The notes beneath the pieces are model-generated. The model was not told where the DNA came from, ran no database searches, and saw nothing but the letters and a program-made list of their open reading frames with translations. A program made the position numbers and the translations under genes. From SZAS-103 sp038316385 (lineage in GTDB: Bacteria; Pseudomonadota; Gammaproteobacteria; Xanthomonadales; Xanthomonadaceae): DNA of 64,000 nt. Location of the stretch: assembly GCA_038316385.1 (NCBI GenBank), contig JBBQAN010000008.1, forward strand, positions 1 through 64,000. The letters run 5' to 3'. Positions 38,806 through 47,512 of the stretch are shown here, one piece after another. The number at the start of each line of letters is the position of its first letter. Position 1 is the stretch's first letter.

Positions 38806-39405
38806 TCACTTCTGCGACTTGGGTGCGAACGCTTCCATGGTGATGTGCAGCGTCACGTCGTCGCTAACGTTGGGCACATACTTGTCGACGCCGAAATCGC
38901 TGCGCTTGATCGTCGCTGTCGCGTCGAATCCGACCGCTGCGACCTGGCGCATCGGATGCATGCCAATCTTGTTGATGGTCACATCCAGCGTCACCGGTTT
39001 GGTCACGCCATGAATGGTCAGGTCGCCGGCGACCGCGAGCTTGTTCGGCCCGGTGCTGGTCACCGACGTGCTCTGGAAGGTCGCGAGCGGAAACTTGGCC
39101 GGATCAAAAAACATGTCCGAGCGCAGTTCGGTATCGAGAGCCGGCACGCCGACGCTGATGCCGTCCATCGGAATGTTCACCTGCACGCTCGACTTGGTCG
39201 GGTCTTTCGGATCGAACAGGAAATCGCCCTCGACCTTGTCGAAATGCCCGGTGATATGCGAATAGCCGAAGTGCGAGTAGGTGAACTCCACCTGGGTGTG
39301 ATTCGGGTCGATCGTGTACGGATCGGCCGCGAATGCAGCGGATGAAGCCAGCGCGAGCGCCGCGACGAACATGCTGCGGTTGATGGAGGATTGCGGGATG
39401 TGCAC
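38806..39405 (-). CDS. Periplasmic YceI-family protein
   Basis: A 199-residue exported lipocalin-like protein. The signal peptide (SINRSMFVAALALASSAAFA) ends near residue 26. The mature part starts with DPYTIDPNHTQVEFTYSHFGYSHITGHFDKVEG and has the TIHGVTKPVTLDV stretch of the family, which binds polyisoprenoid or amphipathic lipids. The GTG at 39405 has AAGGAG 6 bases upstream, much better than the longer frame from 39462. YceI proteins are often induced by base or osmotic stress, but no regulator is visible here. Pirin follows. Confidence 0.92.
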   Translation of the reverse strand: MHIPQSSINRSMFVAALALASSAAFAADPYTIDPNHTQVEFTYSHFGYSHITGHFDKVEGDFLFDPKDPTKSSVQVNIPMDGISVGVPALDTELRSDMFFDPAKFPLATFQSTSVTSTGPNKLAVAGDLTIHGVTKPVTLDVTINKIGMHPMRQVAAVGFDATATIKRSDFGVDKYVPNVSDDVTLHITMEAFAPKSQK

Positions 39406-39458
39406 GGGTTGCTCCTTGATTTCGTTGCGGGTGCGAACGGAAATTCGATCCGCGTCGG

Positions 39459-40058
39459 TCATTCGATGCGGCAGGCTTCGTCGAATGCAAGGCGCGGCGA
39501 GCGCGGAAACAACACCGCCGGATCAGGATCGCCATAGCCGAGCGCGACGAGGAAATTGGATTTGATCGTGGTGCCGGCGAAGAACGCTTCATCAACCTTC
39601 GCATTGTCGAAGCCCGACATCGGCCCGCAATCCAGGCCGATCGAGCGCGCAGCAAGAATGAAATAGCCGCCCTGCAAGGTCGCGTTGCGGAAACCGGTGG
39701 TTTCGATCAACGCTTGATTGCCGACGAACCACGCCTTCGCATCGGTGTGCGGAAACAGGTATGGCAGCTTTTCATAGAATGCGAAATCGGTTCCGATGAT
39801 CGCGGTGACCGGCGCTTTCATGGTCTTGGCGCGATTGCCGTCGCTCAACGCCGGTTCGAGCTTGTGTTTGGCTTCGTCGGATTTCACGAATACGATCCGT
39901 GCGGGCGAACAATTCGCGCTGGTCGGGCCCCATTTCATCAGTTCGTACAACGCATGCAGCTGTGCCTCGCTGACCGGCTTGTCCTGCCACGCATTCTGGG
40001 TGCGCGCGGTGCGAAAGAGTTGGTCGAGCGCAGCGTCGGCAAGGATCGGCTGGGACAT
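39459..40058 (-). CDS. Nitroreductase-family protein (RutE/HadB-like)
   Basis: A 199-residue FMN-dependent reductase. ALDQLFRTARTQNAWQDKPVSEAQLHALYELMKWGPTSANCSPARIVFV is the typical N-terminal block of malonic-semialdehyde-reductase-like proteins (RutE/HadB). AIIGTDFAFYEKLPYLFPHTD and ARSIGLDCGPMSGFDN follow. No other pyrimidine-degradation genes are near, so the physiological substrate is open. The ATG at 40058 matches the family start. The YceI gene begins 53 bases downstream. Confidence 0.88.
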   Translation of the reverse strand: MSQPILADAALDQLFRTARTQNAWQDKPVSEAQLHALYELMKWGPTSANCSPARIVFVKSDEAKHKLEPALSDGNRAKTMKAPVTAIIGTDFAFYEKLPYLFPHTDAKAWFVGNQALIETTGFRNATLQGGYFILAARSIGLDCGPMSGFDNAKVDEAFFAGTTIKSNFLVALGYGDPDPAVLFPRSPRLAFDEACRIE

Positions 40059-40179
40059 GGGATTCCAGTTTGGAGGCGATGGCGTGGGCTGTGTGTAGTG
40101 TTGCATTTTCCGGCTAACATCACTCCCGTGACACCCCTCGCGCTACAACAATCCTTCTCGCGACTGGAACGACCTCCGC

Positions 40180-41133
40180 ATGATGTCTGCACCGACCGTT
40201 TGGGTGCTCACCGATGGCAGCAACGGCAACGAGCGTCAGGCGCTGGCGCTGGCGCACGCACTTTCATCTGCAGAACCGCATATCTGGCGGCTGCAGGCGC
40301 GCGCGCCGTGGCGCTGGCTCGCGCCGCGACGTTTGCCAGGCAGTGAACACGCATTCGGCGAGGAATTCCAGCGCGCACTGCACGCACCGCCGCAGCTCGC
40401 GATCGGCTGCGGCCGCCAAGCAGCGCTCGCAACACGTCTGTTGCGCGAAGCCGGTGCGCAGAGCGTGCAGATCCTCGACCCGCATATCGATGCGCGCCAT
40501 TGGAACGCCGTGATCGTGCCGGAACACGATGCGCTACGAGGCGCGAACGTCGTCACCGCGCTCGGCAGCCTGCACGACGTCGATGCGGACTGGCTCGCGC
40601 AGGCGCGCGCGCGATTTCCGCAATTCGGGGCATTGACGTCGCCGCGCACACTGCTGTTGCTTGGCGGCCCGATCGCGAACGTGCCGCTCGATGCGCCGTG
40701 GTGGAACCGCACCGCCGAAATCCTGCGTGCACGCCATCAGCGGGACGGCGGAAGTCTGTCCATCTGCGCATCGCGCCGCACGCCGGCATGGCTAGTCGCA
40801 GCCGCACGCAACGAGCTGCCCGACTTGCCAGGTAAGCGCTGGTTCGATGCGAACGATGGCGAGAATCCCTATGCGGGATTGCTGTGCTGGGCCGAGCGCA
40901 TCGTCGTTTCGCCAGACTCGGTGAATATGTTGTCGGAGGCTGTTGCGACATCCGCGTCTGTCTGCGTGGCATCACCCGAGATTGCGCGTGGACGACATGC
41001 GCAGTTTCTGCGCGTATTGATCGAACGCGGACACGCGATGCCGCTGCTGTTGGAAAATATTGAAGCCGGCACCACACCACTTGTCGAATTGCCGCGCGTT
41101 GTTGCCGCAATGCGTGCATTACTGCATCTCTAG
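40180..41133 (+). CDS. ELM1-like (COG3660) family protein
   Basis: A 317-residue protein of the bacterial family named after plant mitochondrial fission protein ELM1. The N-terminus VWVLTDGSNGNERQALALAHAL, the IGCGRQAALATRLLRE block and ILDPHID are typical. LLLLGGPIANVPLD and RIVVSPDSVNMLSEAVAT have the look of a GT-B glycosyltransferase-type fold. The bacterial function is unknown. The ATG at 40180 follows GGAACGA. It converges on glnE with a 4-base overlap of the ends. It may act on the cell envelope, but this is a guess. Confidence 0.83.
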   Translation: MMSAPTVWVLTDGSNGNERQALALAHALSSAEPHIWRLQARAPWRWLAPRRLPGSEHAFGEEFQRALHAPPQLAIGCGRQAALATRLLREAGAQSVQILDPHIDARHWNAVIVPEHDALRGANVVTALGSLHDVDADWLAQARARFPQFGALTSPRTLLLLGGPIANVPLDAPWWNRTAEILRARHQRDGGSLSICASRRTPAWLVAAARNELPDLPGKRWFDANDGENPYAGLLCWAERIVVSPDSVNMLSEAVATSASVCVASPEIARGRHAQFLRVLIERGHAMPLLLENIEAGTTPLVELPRVVAAMRALLHL

Positions 41134-43901
41134 AGAGCGGCGGTAAAATCCAGTCCATACGCGCGGCATGCATCGCGGATTGCGGCGCGAGCGTGGTCGA
41201 TTATCGCATCCACCACGACCACGCGCGGACGACGGTCGAGGGTGCAATCCAGCGATCGTTGCAGCAATGCCGCATGCGCACCGACGAGGGCATCGCGTTG
41301 CGCGTCGGAAAGTATCCCGCTGCGCCCGAGCGACACGATGACGTCGCCGCTCGCACGCGGAATCAGCAGTTCCGGGATCGCATGTGCGTGCACGAGTACG
41401 AGATATTGCAACAGAAATTCCAGATCGACCAATCCGCTTTCGCCTTGCTTGAGGTCGAAGCGGTCGCCGCGACTGCGATCGAGTTCGCCACGCATCTTGG
41501 CGCGCATTGCGAACACATCGTCGCGCAATGCAGCCGCATCGCGCGGTTGCCCGAGGACTTCGGCGCGGATTGCATCGAAGCGCACGCGTGTTGCAGACGA
41601 CCCGGCGATGCCGCGCGCTCGCGCCAACGCCTGCCGTTCCCACGTCCATGCACGGTCGCGCTGGTAGTCGGCGAAGCCGTCGGCGCTTGCAACCAACAGA
41701 CCTTTCGCGCCGTCGGGACGCAGCCGCACATCGACTTCGTACAAACGGCCAGCCGGCGTCGCCGCGCCAAGCAGGCTGACCAGCTTCTGCGCGAGTCGGG
41801 CGTGTCTGCGCATCGCTTCCGGATCATGCGTGCCGGCATGCAGGAATACCAAGTCGAGATCGGACATGAAGCCGAGCTCTTCCGCACCGATGCTGCCGTA
41901 ACCGATGACCGCGAATCCATCGTCGTCATCGTCACGCCCGACGGCGCGCCGCGCCAGTGCGAGCGCAGCGTTCAAGACAGTTTCGGCTACCCACGCAAGT
42001 TGTCGCGCTGCATCCAACGCATCGGTACGACGCTTGAGCAAGGCCAGTCCGATCCGGAAACTTACGCCTTGCCGGAATTCGACGAGCGCGTGCAACAGCG
42101 CCTCGATATCGTCATGCGATGCAGCATCGAGCATGCGCGTGCATTCGGCGGTGAGGCTTTCGCGTGTGGGCGCGACACCGGCTGCGCGCGCATCGAGCAA
42201 TTCATCGAGCAGCAGAGGATGCGCGGCGACTCGTTCGGCAAGCAAGGCGCTGCGCGCGCCGACTTCAACGAGCCGCTGCAATGCGACCGGTTGCTCGTCG
42301 AGCAACGCGAGATAACTTCCGCGCCGCGCGATCGCCTGCAGTAGCGCGAGCAGTCGTGGCAATGCCAGATCAGCAAGGCCGCTGCCGGTGGCTCCGCTGT
42401 CGGTTACGGCACCCAGGATGCGCGGCACGACGCGATCGAGTCTGGCGCGCATGCGACCCGATAAAGCACGCACTGCCGGCGAGCGCGCGAAATCACGCAA
42501 CGCCGCGTCTTGCACATCCGCCTTCACGAAGCCTGCCACGACAAGAGCCTGCATATCGCCGCCATCCGGCAATGCGAGCCAGTAATCATCGAGCGAGGTC
42601 GGGGCATCGCCATCGCGCTTGCGCGCTGCAAGCAATCGTTCGAATTCTGCCGATACCAGCGTGCGTTGCGCGTCGAGCTCGGCTCGTAGCGAAGCAACAT
42701 CCGCATGGCCAAGTCCGAATGCGATGCGCTGTCGCGCAAGCACGTCATCAGGCAACGCATGCACCTGCTGGTCGGCGAGCATCTGCACGCGGTTTTCCAG
42801 CTGGCGCAGGAATCGGTATGCATGTGCAAGCTTGGCCGCAATGTCTTCAGGCAGATGTCCTGCCGCAGCGAGTGCAGTCAGGGCGGACAACAACGATGAC
42901 GTGCGCAACGCAGGCTCGCGTCCGCCACGAATCAATTGCAGGGCCTGCACGAGGAATTCGATTTCGCGGATTCCTCCCGGGCCAAGCTTGAGGTGATCCG
43001 ACAGTTCGCGTCGCTCATCGGCGGCAATCGCTGCTTTCATCTCGCGCAAACCGTCGAGCGCGGTGTAGTCGAGATAACGGCGATAGATAAACGGCCGCAA
43101 CGTCTTCAACAGGCGTTCGCCGCCCGCGACATCACCCGCGACCGGTCGCGCCTTGATCCACGCATAACGCTCCCAGTCGCGACCTTCACTCTGGTAATAC
43201 TGTTCCATCGCCGCAAACGACAACGCAAGCCGGCCGACGCCACCAAACGGCCGCAGCCGCATATCCACGCGATAACAGAATCCATCGGACGTGACTTCAT
43301 CCAGCAACTGGATCAGGCGCTGGCCGATGCGTGCGTAATACGCCTCGGCATCGAGTGGTCGCGCGCCATCACTGCTGCCGCCTGCTGCGTACGCGAAAAT
43401 CAGATCCACGTCGGAGGAAAAATTGAGTTCGCCCCCGCCGAGTTTGCCAAGCCCGAACACAACCATGCGTTGCACGTTGCCATCACCATCGCGGATGACG
43501 CCGTGGCTTTGCGCAACCTGTGTTTCGACTGCGCCGAGCGCAACCTCGATCGCAGCATCGGCAAGCGCACTGACGCCAGCGAGCGTGTCGTCCACCGTGT
43601 CGAACCCGGCGACATCGCGCCAGATCAATCGCAGCGACGCACGCGCACGCCAGCGTCGCAACAATCCTTGCCACGCCGATGGAGTTGCAGGATCGAGCGT
43701 TGGCGCAGCAGGCGCCGAGCCATCGCATGCGGCCAAGGCGTCTGGTTGGTCGCGCATGACGCCGAACGCAAAATCGCTGGCAAGCAACAACCGTTCGAGC
43801 GCATCGCGCGGCAACATCGGCATGCGCGCGAGTTGCGGCGCGAGCATCTGGAAACGCTGCGTCAGCAATCGGGCCAGTGGGGCGGGCAGCGCGTCATGCA
43901 T
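41130..43901 (-). CDS. glnE: Bifunctional glutamine synthetase adenylyltransferase/adenylyl-removing enzyme
   Basis: A 923-residue enzyme that adenylylates and deadenylylates glutamine synthetase according to the P-II state. It contains two nucleotidyltransferase domains. The N-terminal one (deadenylylation) has VFGLGKLGGGELNFSSDVDLIFAY near residue 155; the C-terminal one (adenylylation) has VIGYGSIGAEELGFMSDLDLVFLH near 665. Each is followed by its helical regulatory domain. Length and order are as in other gammaproteobacteria. An orphan reverse-strand terminator lies about 130 bases upstream of its start, which could mark a leader or a separate small RNA. Confidence 0.96.
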   Translation of the reverse strand: MHDALPAPLARLLTQRFQMLAPQLARMPMLPRDALERLLLASDFAFGVMRDQPDALAACDGSAPAAPTLDPATPSAWQGLLRRWRARASLRLIWRDVAGFDTVDDTLAGVSALADAAIEVALGAVETQVAQSHGVIRDGDGNVQRMVVFGLGKLGGGELNFSSDVDLIFAYAAGGSSDGARPLDAEAYYARIGQRLIQLLDEVTSDGFCYRVDMRLRPFGGVGRLALSFAAMEQYYQSEGRDWERYAWIKARPVAGDVAGGERLLKTLRPFIYRRYLDYTALDGLREMKAAIAADERRELSDHLKLGPGGIREIEFLVQALQLIRGGREPALRTSSLLSALTALAAAGHLPEDIAAKLAHAYRFLRQLENRVQMLADQQVHALPDDVLARQRIAFGLGHADVASLRAELDAQRTLVSAEFERLLAARKRDGDAPTSLDDYWLALPDGGDMQALVVAGFVKADVQDAALRDFARSPAVRALSGRMRARLDRVVPRILGAVTDSGATGSGLADLALPRLLALLQAIARRGSYLALLDEQPVALQRLVEVGARSALLAERVAAHPLLLDELLDARAAGVAPTRESLTAECTRMLDAASHDDIEALLHALVEFRQGVSFRIGLALLKRRTDALDAARQLAWVAETVLNAALALARRAVGRDDDDDGFAVIGYGSIGAEELGFMSDLDLVFLHAGTHDPEAMRRHARLAQKLVSLLGAATPAGRLYEVDVRLRPDGAKGLLVASADGFADYQRDRAWTWERQALARARGIAGSSATRVRFDAIRAEVLGQPRDAAALRDDVFAMRAKMRGELDRSRGDRFDLKQGESGLVDLEFLLQYLVLVHAHAIPELLIPRASGDVIVSLGRSGILSDAQRDALVGAHAALLQRSLDCTLDRRPRVVVVDAIIDHARAAIRDACRAYGLDFTAAL

Positions 43902-44028
43902 GCGTGCATTCTTTCATGCGCACATCGCATGATGTTGATCGAAACGCCGCATTCGCAGCTCTTGCGCATCCGACTGCCGTGGATGGTGGCAAGGTCTGAG
44001 ATGAACGAGCATGTTCAGGCTTGGACAT

Positions 44029-44069
44029 AAAAAAACAGACCCGCAACGGCATTTGTCGTTGCGGGTCTG
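44029..44069 (-). terminator. Strong orphan Rho-independent terminator
   Basis: On the reverse strand CAGACCCGCAACG, an 8-base loop and CGTTGCGGGTCTG form a perfect 13-pair stem followed by seven T. It is 189 bases past the mgtE stop and 128 bases before the glnE start. So it ends either a long mgtE 3' tail, a separate small RNA, or an attenuated glnE leader. Confidence 0.92.
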
Positions 44070-44220
44070 GATCCTCTCCCCACCTTTACTTTCAATCGAA
44101 GGTTGAACCTGCGAGCTATCCGAATTTACGAACATCATAAGCAAAGGTGGTGGAGGAAAGCGCGCTGCATTGCAACAGAGCACTGAGCGTGGCGATCGAA
44201 TCGTTCAATAGAATCAATTT
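44029..44220 (-). ncRNA. Candidate small RNA or structured leader ending at the orphan terminator
   Basis: Reverse-strand RNA of about 150-190 bases before the 13-pair terminator. The segment read from 44160 to 44141 (CTTTCCTCCACCACCTTTGC) can pair with GTAAAGGTGGGGAG (44088-44075), with a small bulge, to enclose the middle part. A TTGAAA just above 44220 is a possible -35, but no good -10 is seen. It could be an independent small RNA, a processed mgtE 3' tail, or a regulatory leader of glnE. No known RNA family is recognised. Confidence 0.45.
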
Positions 44221-44257
44221 CAATCTGACCCTGCATCGCTCCGGCTGATCGCACTGA

Positions 44258-45439
44258 TCAAATCAGCAGTGTCGCCAATCCGAGAAACAAACCCATGCTC
44301 AGTACGTCGGTGACGGTGCTGAGAAAAATACCTGCCGCAGTTGCCGGGTCTGCGCCGAAGCGACGCAGCATCAACGGAATCGACGCGCCGGCCATGCCCG
44401 CAAGCGTGCAACTCACCGTCATCGCGACCACGATCGCGCCAGCAAGGCGCAACGCCGCAGGTTCGTGCCGGCCATGCGCGATCAGGTACATGGCTACACC
44501 CGCGAGCGCGCCGGAGGCAAATCCGTTGAGGAATCCGAGCCATCCTTCCTTCAACACCATCGAGCGCACGCCATCGTTGTGCAACTCGCCGAGCGTCACC
44601 CCGCGCAGCACGACCGCCAACGATTGCGACCCGAGGTTGCCGCATTGCCCTGACATCACCGGCAAAAAAATCGCGAGCACGACGACGCGATTGATCGAAT
44701 CCTGGAAGATGCCGACAACCGAGGCCGACACCGCAACGGTGAACAGATTCACCAACAGCCACGGATGCCGGAAACGAAAACTGCGCAGCCACGGCGTCGC
44801 GAGGCGTTCTTCCTTTTCGACGCCGACCATTGCGCCTGCCTGCGCGGAAATCGCGAACGCCTGTTGCTCGAACAATGCCGCGCCTTTCACCAAGCCGATC
44901 AACTTGCCATCCGCTTCGCATACCGGATAGATCGGATAGTGGCGGGTGACGACTTCATGCATCGCATTGACAAGCGACATCGTCGGTACGAGATAAAACG
45001 GATCGCGCACCATTACCTCGGCGAGAACTTGATCACGTTCGCCGAAGACGAGCTCGCGGAACGCGACCACGCCACGCAAGATGCCGGTCGCGTCGGCGAC
45101 GAACACGTAGATCACCATGCGTTGCTTGATGACTTCACGCAGCGCCTCGATCGCTGCGCCCACAGTCATGTCCGGCGCGAAAATTGCTGGCGCCGATTCC
45201 AGCAATCGGCCGACGGTGTCCTCCGGATAGTCGTAACCGAGCAGCAAATCCTGGCCGACATCGGCGCGCTCGATCGCCTCGCGTCGTGCCAGGTCGAAGC
45301 GCTCCAGCACCTTGTGCGCCTGCTCCGGCGGCAACTGGTGCAGCGCGTCGGCGATCTCCGCATCGCTGTCGCCACGCAACTGCGCGGCGACGCTGCGGCT
45401 ATCGAGTTCGCGCAGATCGTGTTCGGCGTGCGGCCGCAT
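44258..45439 (-). CDS. mgtE: MgtE-type magnesium transporter
   Basis: A 393-residue inner-membrane Mg2+ channel. A short helical N-part (residues 1-90, with ALHQLPPEQAHKVLERFDL) leads to a CBS pair (VIYVFVADATGILRGVVAFRELV and YPIYPVCEADGKLIGLVKGAAL). Five membrane helices follow, with the pore motif FLPVMSGQCGNLGSQSLAVVLRG near residue 275. The N domain is about half the usual length, so the Mg-sensing superhelix is reduced. The ATG at 45439 has GGGAGC upstream and no similarity exists before it. No Mg riboswitch is seen in front. Confidence 0.9.
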   Translation of the reverse strand: MRPHAEHDLRELDSRSVAAQLRGDSDAEIADALHQLPPEQAHKVLERFDLARREAIERADVGQDLLLGYDYPEDTVGRLLESAPAIFAPDMTVGAAIEALREVIKQRMVIYVFVADATGILRGVVAFRELVFGERDQVLAEVMVRDPFYLVPTMSLVNAMHEVVTRHYPIYPVCEADGKLIGLVKGAALFEQQAFAISAQAGAMVGVEKEERLATPWLRSFRFRHPWLLVNLFTVAVSASVVGIFQDSINRVVVLAIFLPVMSGQCGNLGSQSLAVVLRGVTLGELHNDGVRSMVLKEGWLGFLNGFASGALAGVAMYLIAHGRHEPAALRLAGAIVVAMTVSCTLAGMAGASIPLMLRRFGADPATAAGIFLSTVTDVLSMGLFLGLATLLI

Positions 45440-45533
45440 CGCAATGCTCCCGGTGCATGCTGTAGTGAAAAGGATCGTGAGCGCACGACGCAGTTTATCG
45501 CAACGCAATCCAGCGGCGCTTCGGCCCTGCCCT

Positions 45534-45569
45534 TCCCCAAAAAGAAACGAGCGCTCAGGGAGCGCTCGT
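45534..45569 (-). terminator. Rho-independent terminator of the Gly/Tyr-rich gene
   Basis: ACGAGCGCTC, loop and GAGCGCTCGT give a perfect 10-pair stem (45547-45569), followed on the reverse strand by TTTCTTTTT. It lies 28 bases after the stop of the exported Gly/Tyr-rich protein. Confidence 0.88.
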
Positions 45570-45596
45570 CTTCAGATCATCGATGCGTTCAATTGC

Positions 45597-46133
45597 TTAG
45601 TGGTGAGCAGGGCGCTGGGTGCGTCCGTTGTCATTGTTGTCATCGCTGCGAGGAGCGGTGCTGTCGTAGCGATAATGGTCGCGATCCCAGCCGCCCGGGC
45701 GTCGATCATCGCGGTCGTGATCGCCATCACGCCCGCGTCTGTCATCACGATCCCAGCCACGACCATAGCTGCCACCGTAGCTGATACCGTACGACACGCC
45801 GCCACCATAATAGCCACCACCGTAATAGCCGTTGTTGTAGTACGGGTCATAAGCGGGGTAGTACGCAGGCGCATACGAATAGTCGTAGTAGGAAGGCACG
45901 TATGCGTAGCTGTAATAACGTCGTGGTGCGTAGTAATACGCCCTCGGCCGATAGTAGCCGCCACCGTAGTAGGGGCCGCCCAGACCAATCGACACGTTGT
46001 AGCGATTGTGGCCGTCATGGCCGCTAAAGCCGAAGAAGCCGCCCGCGTTCGCCGAATGCGGCATGCCCAAACCAGCGGCGCAGAGAGCAGCCAGTGCAGT
46101 CACTTTGACCAGACCTAGCTTGGTGTACGACAT
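45597..46133 (-). CDS. Exported Gly/Tyr-rich protein with a charged Asp/Arg tail
   Basis: A 178-residue protein with no named family. A signal peptide (GLVKVTALAALCAAGLGMPHSANA) is followed by a low-complexity body of YYGGG, YYRPRAYYY, SYYDYSYAPAYYPAYDPYY repeats (residues about 55-115). The tail of the last 45 residues is rich in Asp, Arg and Asn (DRDDRRGRDGD), with a final His pair. Such composition is known from outer-layer, metal-binding or adhesive proteins, but no role can be assigned. The ATG at 46133 has ACGAGGAAT upstream. It has its own terminator and seems monocistronic. Confidence 0.75.
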   Translation of the reverse strand: MSYTKLGLVKVTALAALCAAGLGMPHSANAGGFFGFSGHDGHNRYNVSIGLGGPYYGGGYYRPRAYYYAPRRYYSYAYVPSYYDYSYAPAYYPAYDPYYNNGYYGGGYYGGGVSYGISYGGSYGRGWDRDDRRGRDGDHDRDDRRPGGWDRDHYRYDSTAPRSDDNNDNGRTQRPAHH

Positions 46134-46417
46134 GGAAGATTCCTCGTTGATAGGAGATTGGCTTGCGAGACGCATGCTGAGCGTGTCGGACTGAATGGAT
46201 GATTAGTATTTCGAACAGCGAAAAAACCATTCATTTCTCAGCACGCTCGTTCATGAAATCCATTCAGCTTCATGCGATTCGCCGATGATTTCCGCAGGTC
46301 ATCGCAGTCAGCATGCATACGTGATTGCATTGCAAATCGAGCACAGGCCATGCGCTCAATGGCATCGGTCCATCGTCACACGGAACTATTTGCAATTGTC
46401 GATCACGCAATCGCCCG

Positions 46418-47464
46418 CTAGCGTTGTGGAAGCCACGGCGGCAATCCAGTGGGGTAGAAGCGGCCCAACCCTTGCCAACTGGCGAAGAACAACATCGCAC
46501 TGAGCAGATTGAAGACCAGAGTCGCGCCGGTCCACGCCATGCCTGTGGCGCCTACCGGCTTTGCCCGCAAGGTCAATGTGACCGCCGCGCCCTGGATCAA
46601 GAAAAACAACATTTGATAACCCTGTACGCGCCCCGTCGCAATCAGGAAGACGTATTCGTGCAGCAAGCCGGATACCGCGAATACCATCATCGTCGCCCGT
46701 CGCGGGTATCTGCGGCCATTGAGGGGTTTGAAGACGTCTTCCTGCAGAAACTGGCCCATCCAGCGGTTGTAGTGTCGCCAGAATTCAGCCGGCGTGCGCG
46801 CCCGCAGCGGATGCCGCACCGGGTCGACCGAATACACGCCGACTGCACGCAATACCGCAGTCATGTTACGAAACAGAAACAGCACGAACACGAAGAATGT
46901 ACCTGCACGCGCTATGTGTTCCCACAGGAAAGCCCGCTGCGACCAGTCGATTACGCCGGCCCAACGAAACGCGCCGAATGCCAGCAACATCCCGCACAAA
47001 CTGAGCAGATAATCACGCGCGTTCTGCGCTCTGGAAGGCTGGGGTTCGGTGCCGGTGCGACGCTCCACCAGTTGCAGAGGATTGCCGAGAAAAGCCAGGA
47101 ATGTACGCAAGTCCGGCCTGCGACCATGCAGCGCACCGATATGCAGATCCACCATTTTCAGCACGAAACAGGGGGCAAGACAGGCGACCACGAATCGCGC
47201 CGGCGCTGCATCGACAGGGATCAGCAATGGCGTTGCGACGATCGCAATTCCCAGCAGCACGATCACGCCGAGCCTGAGTCGAGGCCCCATCTGCAGCGCC
47301 GGATAGAAAGCCGTCGTCAGAACAAAGGCCAATCCGTATGCCAGGAAAAACGCGACTGCAACCGCCATGGGATCATTCGACAATGCGAAAGTTGCCCAAT
47401 TGTGCACCGGCAGAGCCGCGTCGCGCAGCCCCGAAGCGATCAGCGCGTCAGCCTTAAAGCACAA
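46418..47464 (-). CDS. MBOAT-type membrane O-acyltransferase
   Basis: A protein of about 348 residues with 8-9 membrane helices. FWRHYNRWMGQFLQEDVFKPL (near residue 235) and the His of SGLLHEYVFLIATG (near residue 275) are the membrane-bound O-acyltransferase hallmarks, closest to the wax-synthase-like or alginate-O-acetyltransferase-like branch. The start is uncertain: a TTG at 47464 keeps an extra N-terminal segment, an ATG at 47368 gives 316 residues. It lies 48 bases after the last gene of the aryl polyene operon on the same strand, so it may acylate the pigment or its lipid anchor. This is inference from position only. Confidence 0.75.
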   Translation of the reverse strand: MCFKADALIASGLRDAALPVHNWATFALSNDPMAVAVAFFLAYGLAFVLTTAFYPALQMGPRLRLGVIVLLGIAIVATPLLIPVDAAPARFVVACLAPCFVLKMVDLHIGALHGRRPDLRTFLAFLGNPLQLVERRTGTEPQPSRAQNARDYLLSLCGMLLAFGAFRWAGVIDWSQRAFLWEHIARAGTFFVFVLFLFRNMTAVLRAVGVYSVDPVRHPLRARTPAEFWRHYNRWMGQFLQEDVFKPLNGRRYPRRATMMVFAVSGLLHEYVFLIATGRVQGYQMLFFLIQGAAVTLTLRAKPVGATGMAWTGATLVFNLLSAMLFFASWQGLGRFYPTGLPPWLPQR

Positions 47465-47512
47465 TCCTGAAACGGATCTCTACTTGGAGCAGGTGACCTT
47501 GATCCGTTGCAA

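Larger units (their letters stand above)
43902..44257 (-). other. Intergenic region between mgtE and glnE
   Basis: This is 356 bases with no credible protein gene. It holds a strong reverse-strand intrinsic terminator (44029-44069) and upstream complementary segments, listed as a small RNA candidate. The glnE promoter must lie between 43902 and the terminator, unless glnE is read through from above. A frame of 89 codons crossing it has no family likeness. Confidence 0.5.

Noticed and set aside
43914..44183. 89-codon reverse frame between mgtE and glnE
   Set aside because: It runs straight through a perfect intrinsic terminator and shows no protein-like pattern, so an RNA element is more likely.
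46325..47470. 381-codon forward open frame opposite the MBOAT gene
   Set aside because: The product is rich in Arg, His and Gln without hydrophobic core; the reverse strand has a clear membrane protein with conserved motifs.
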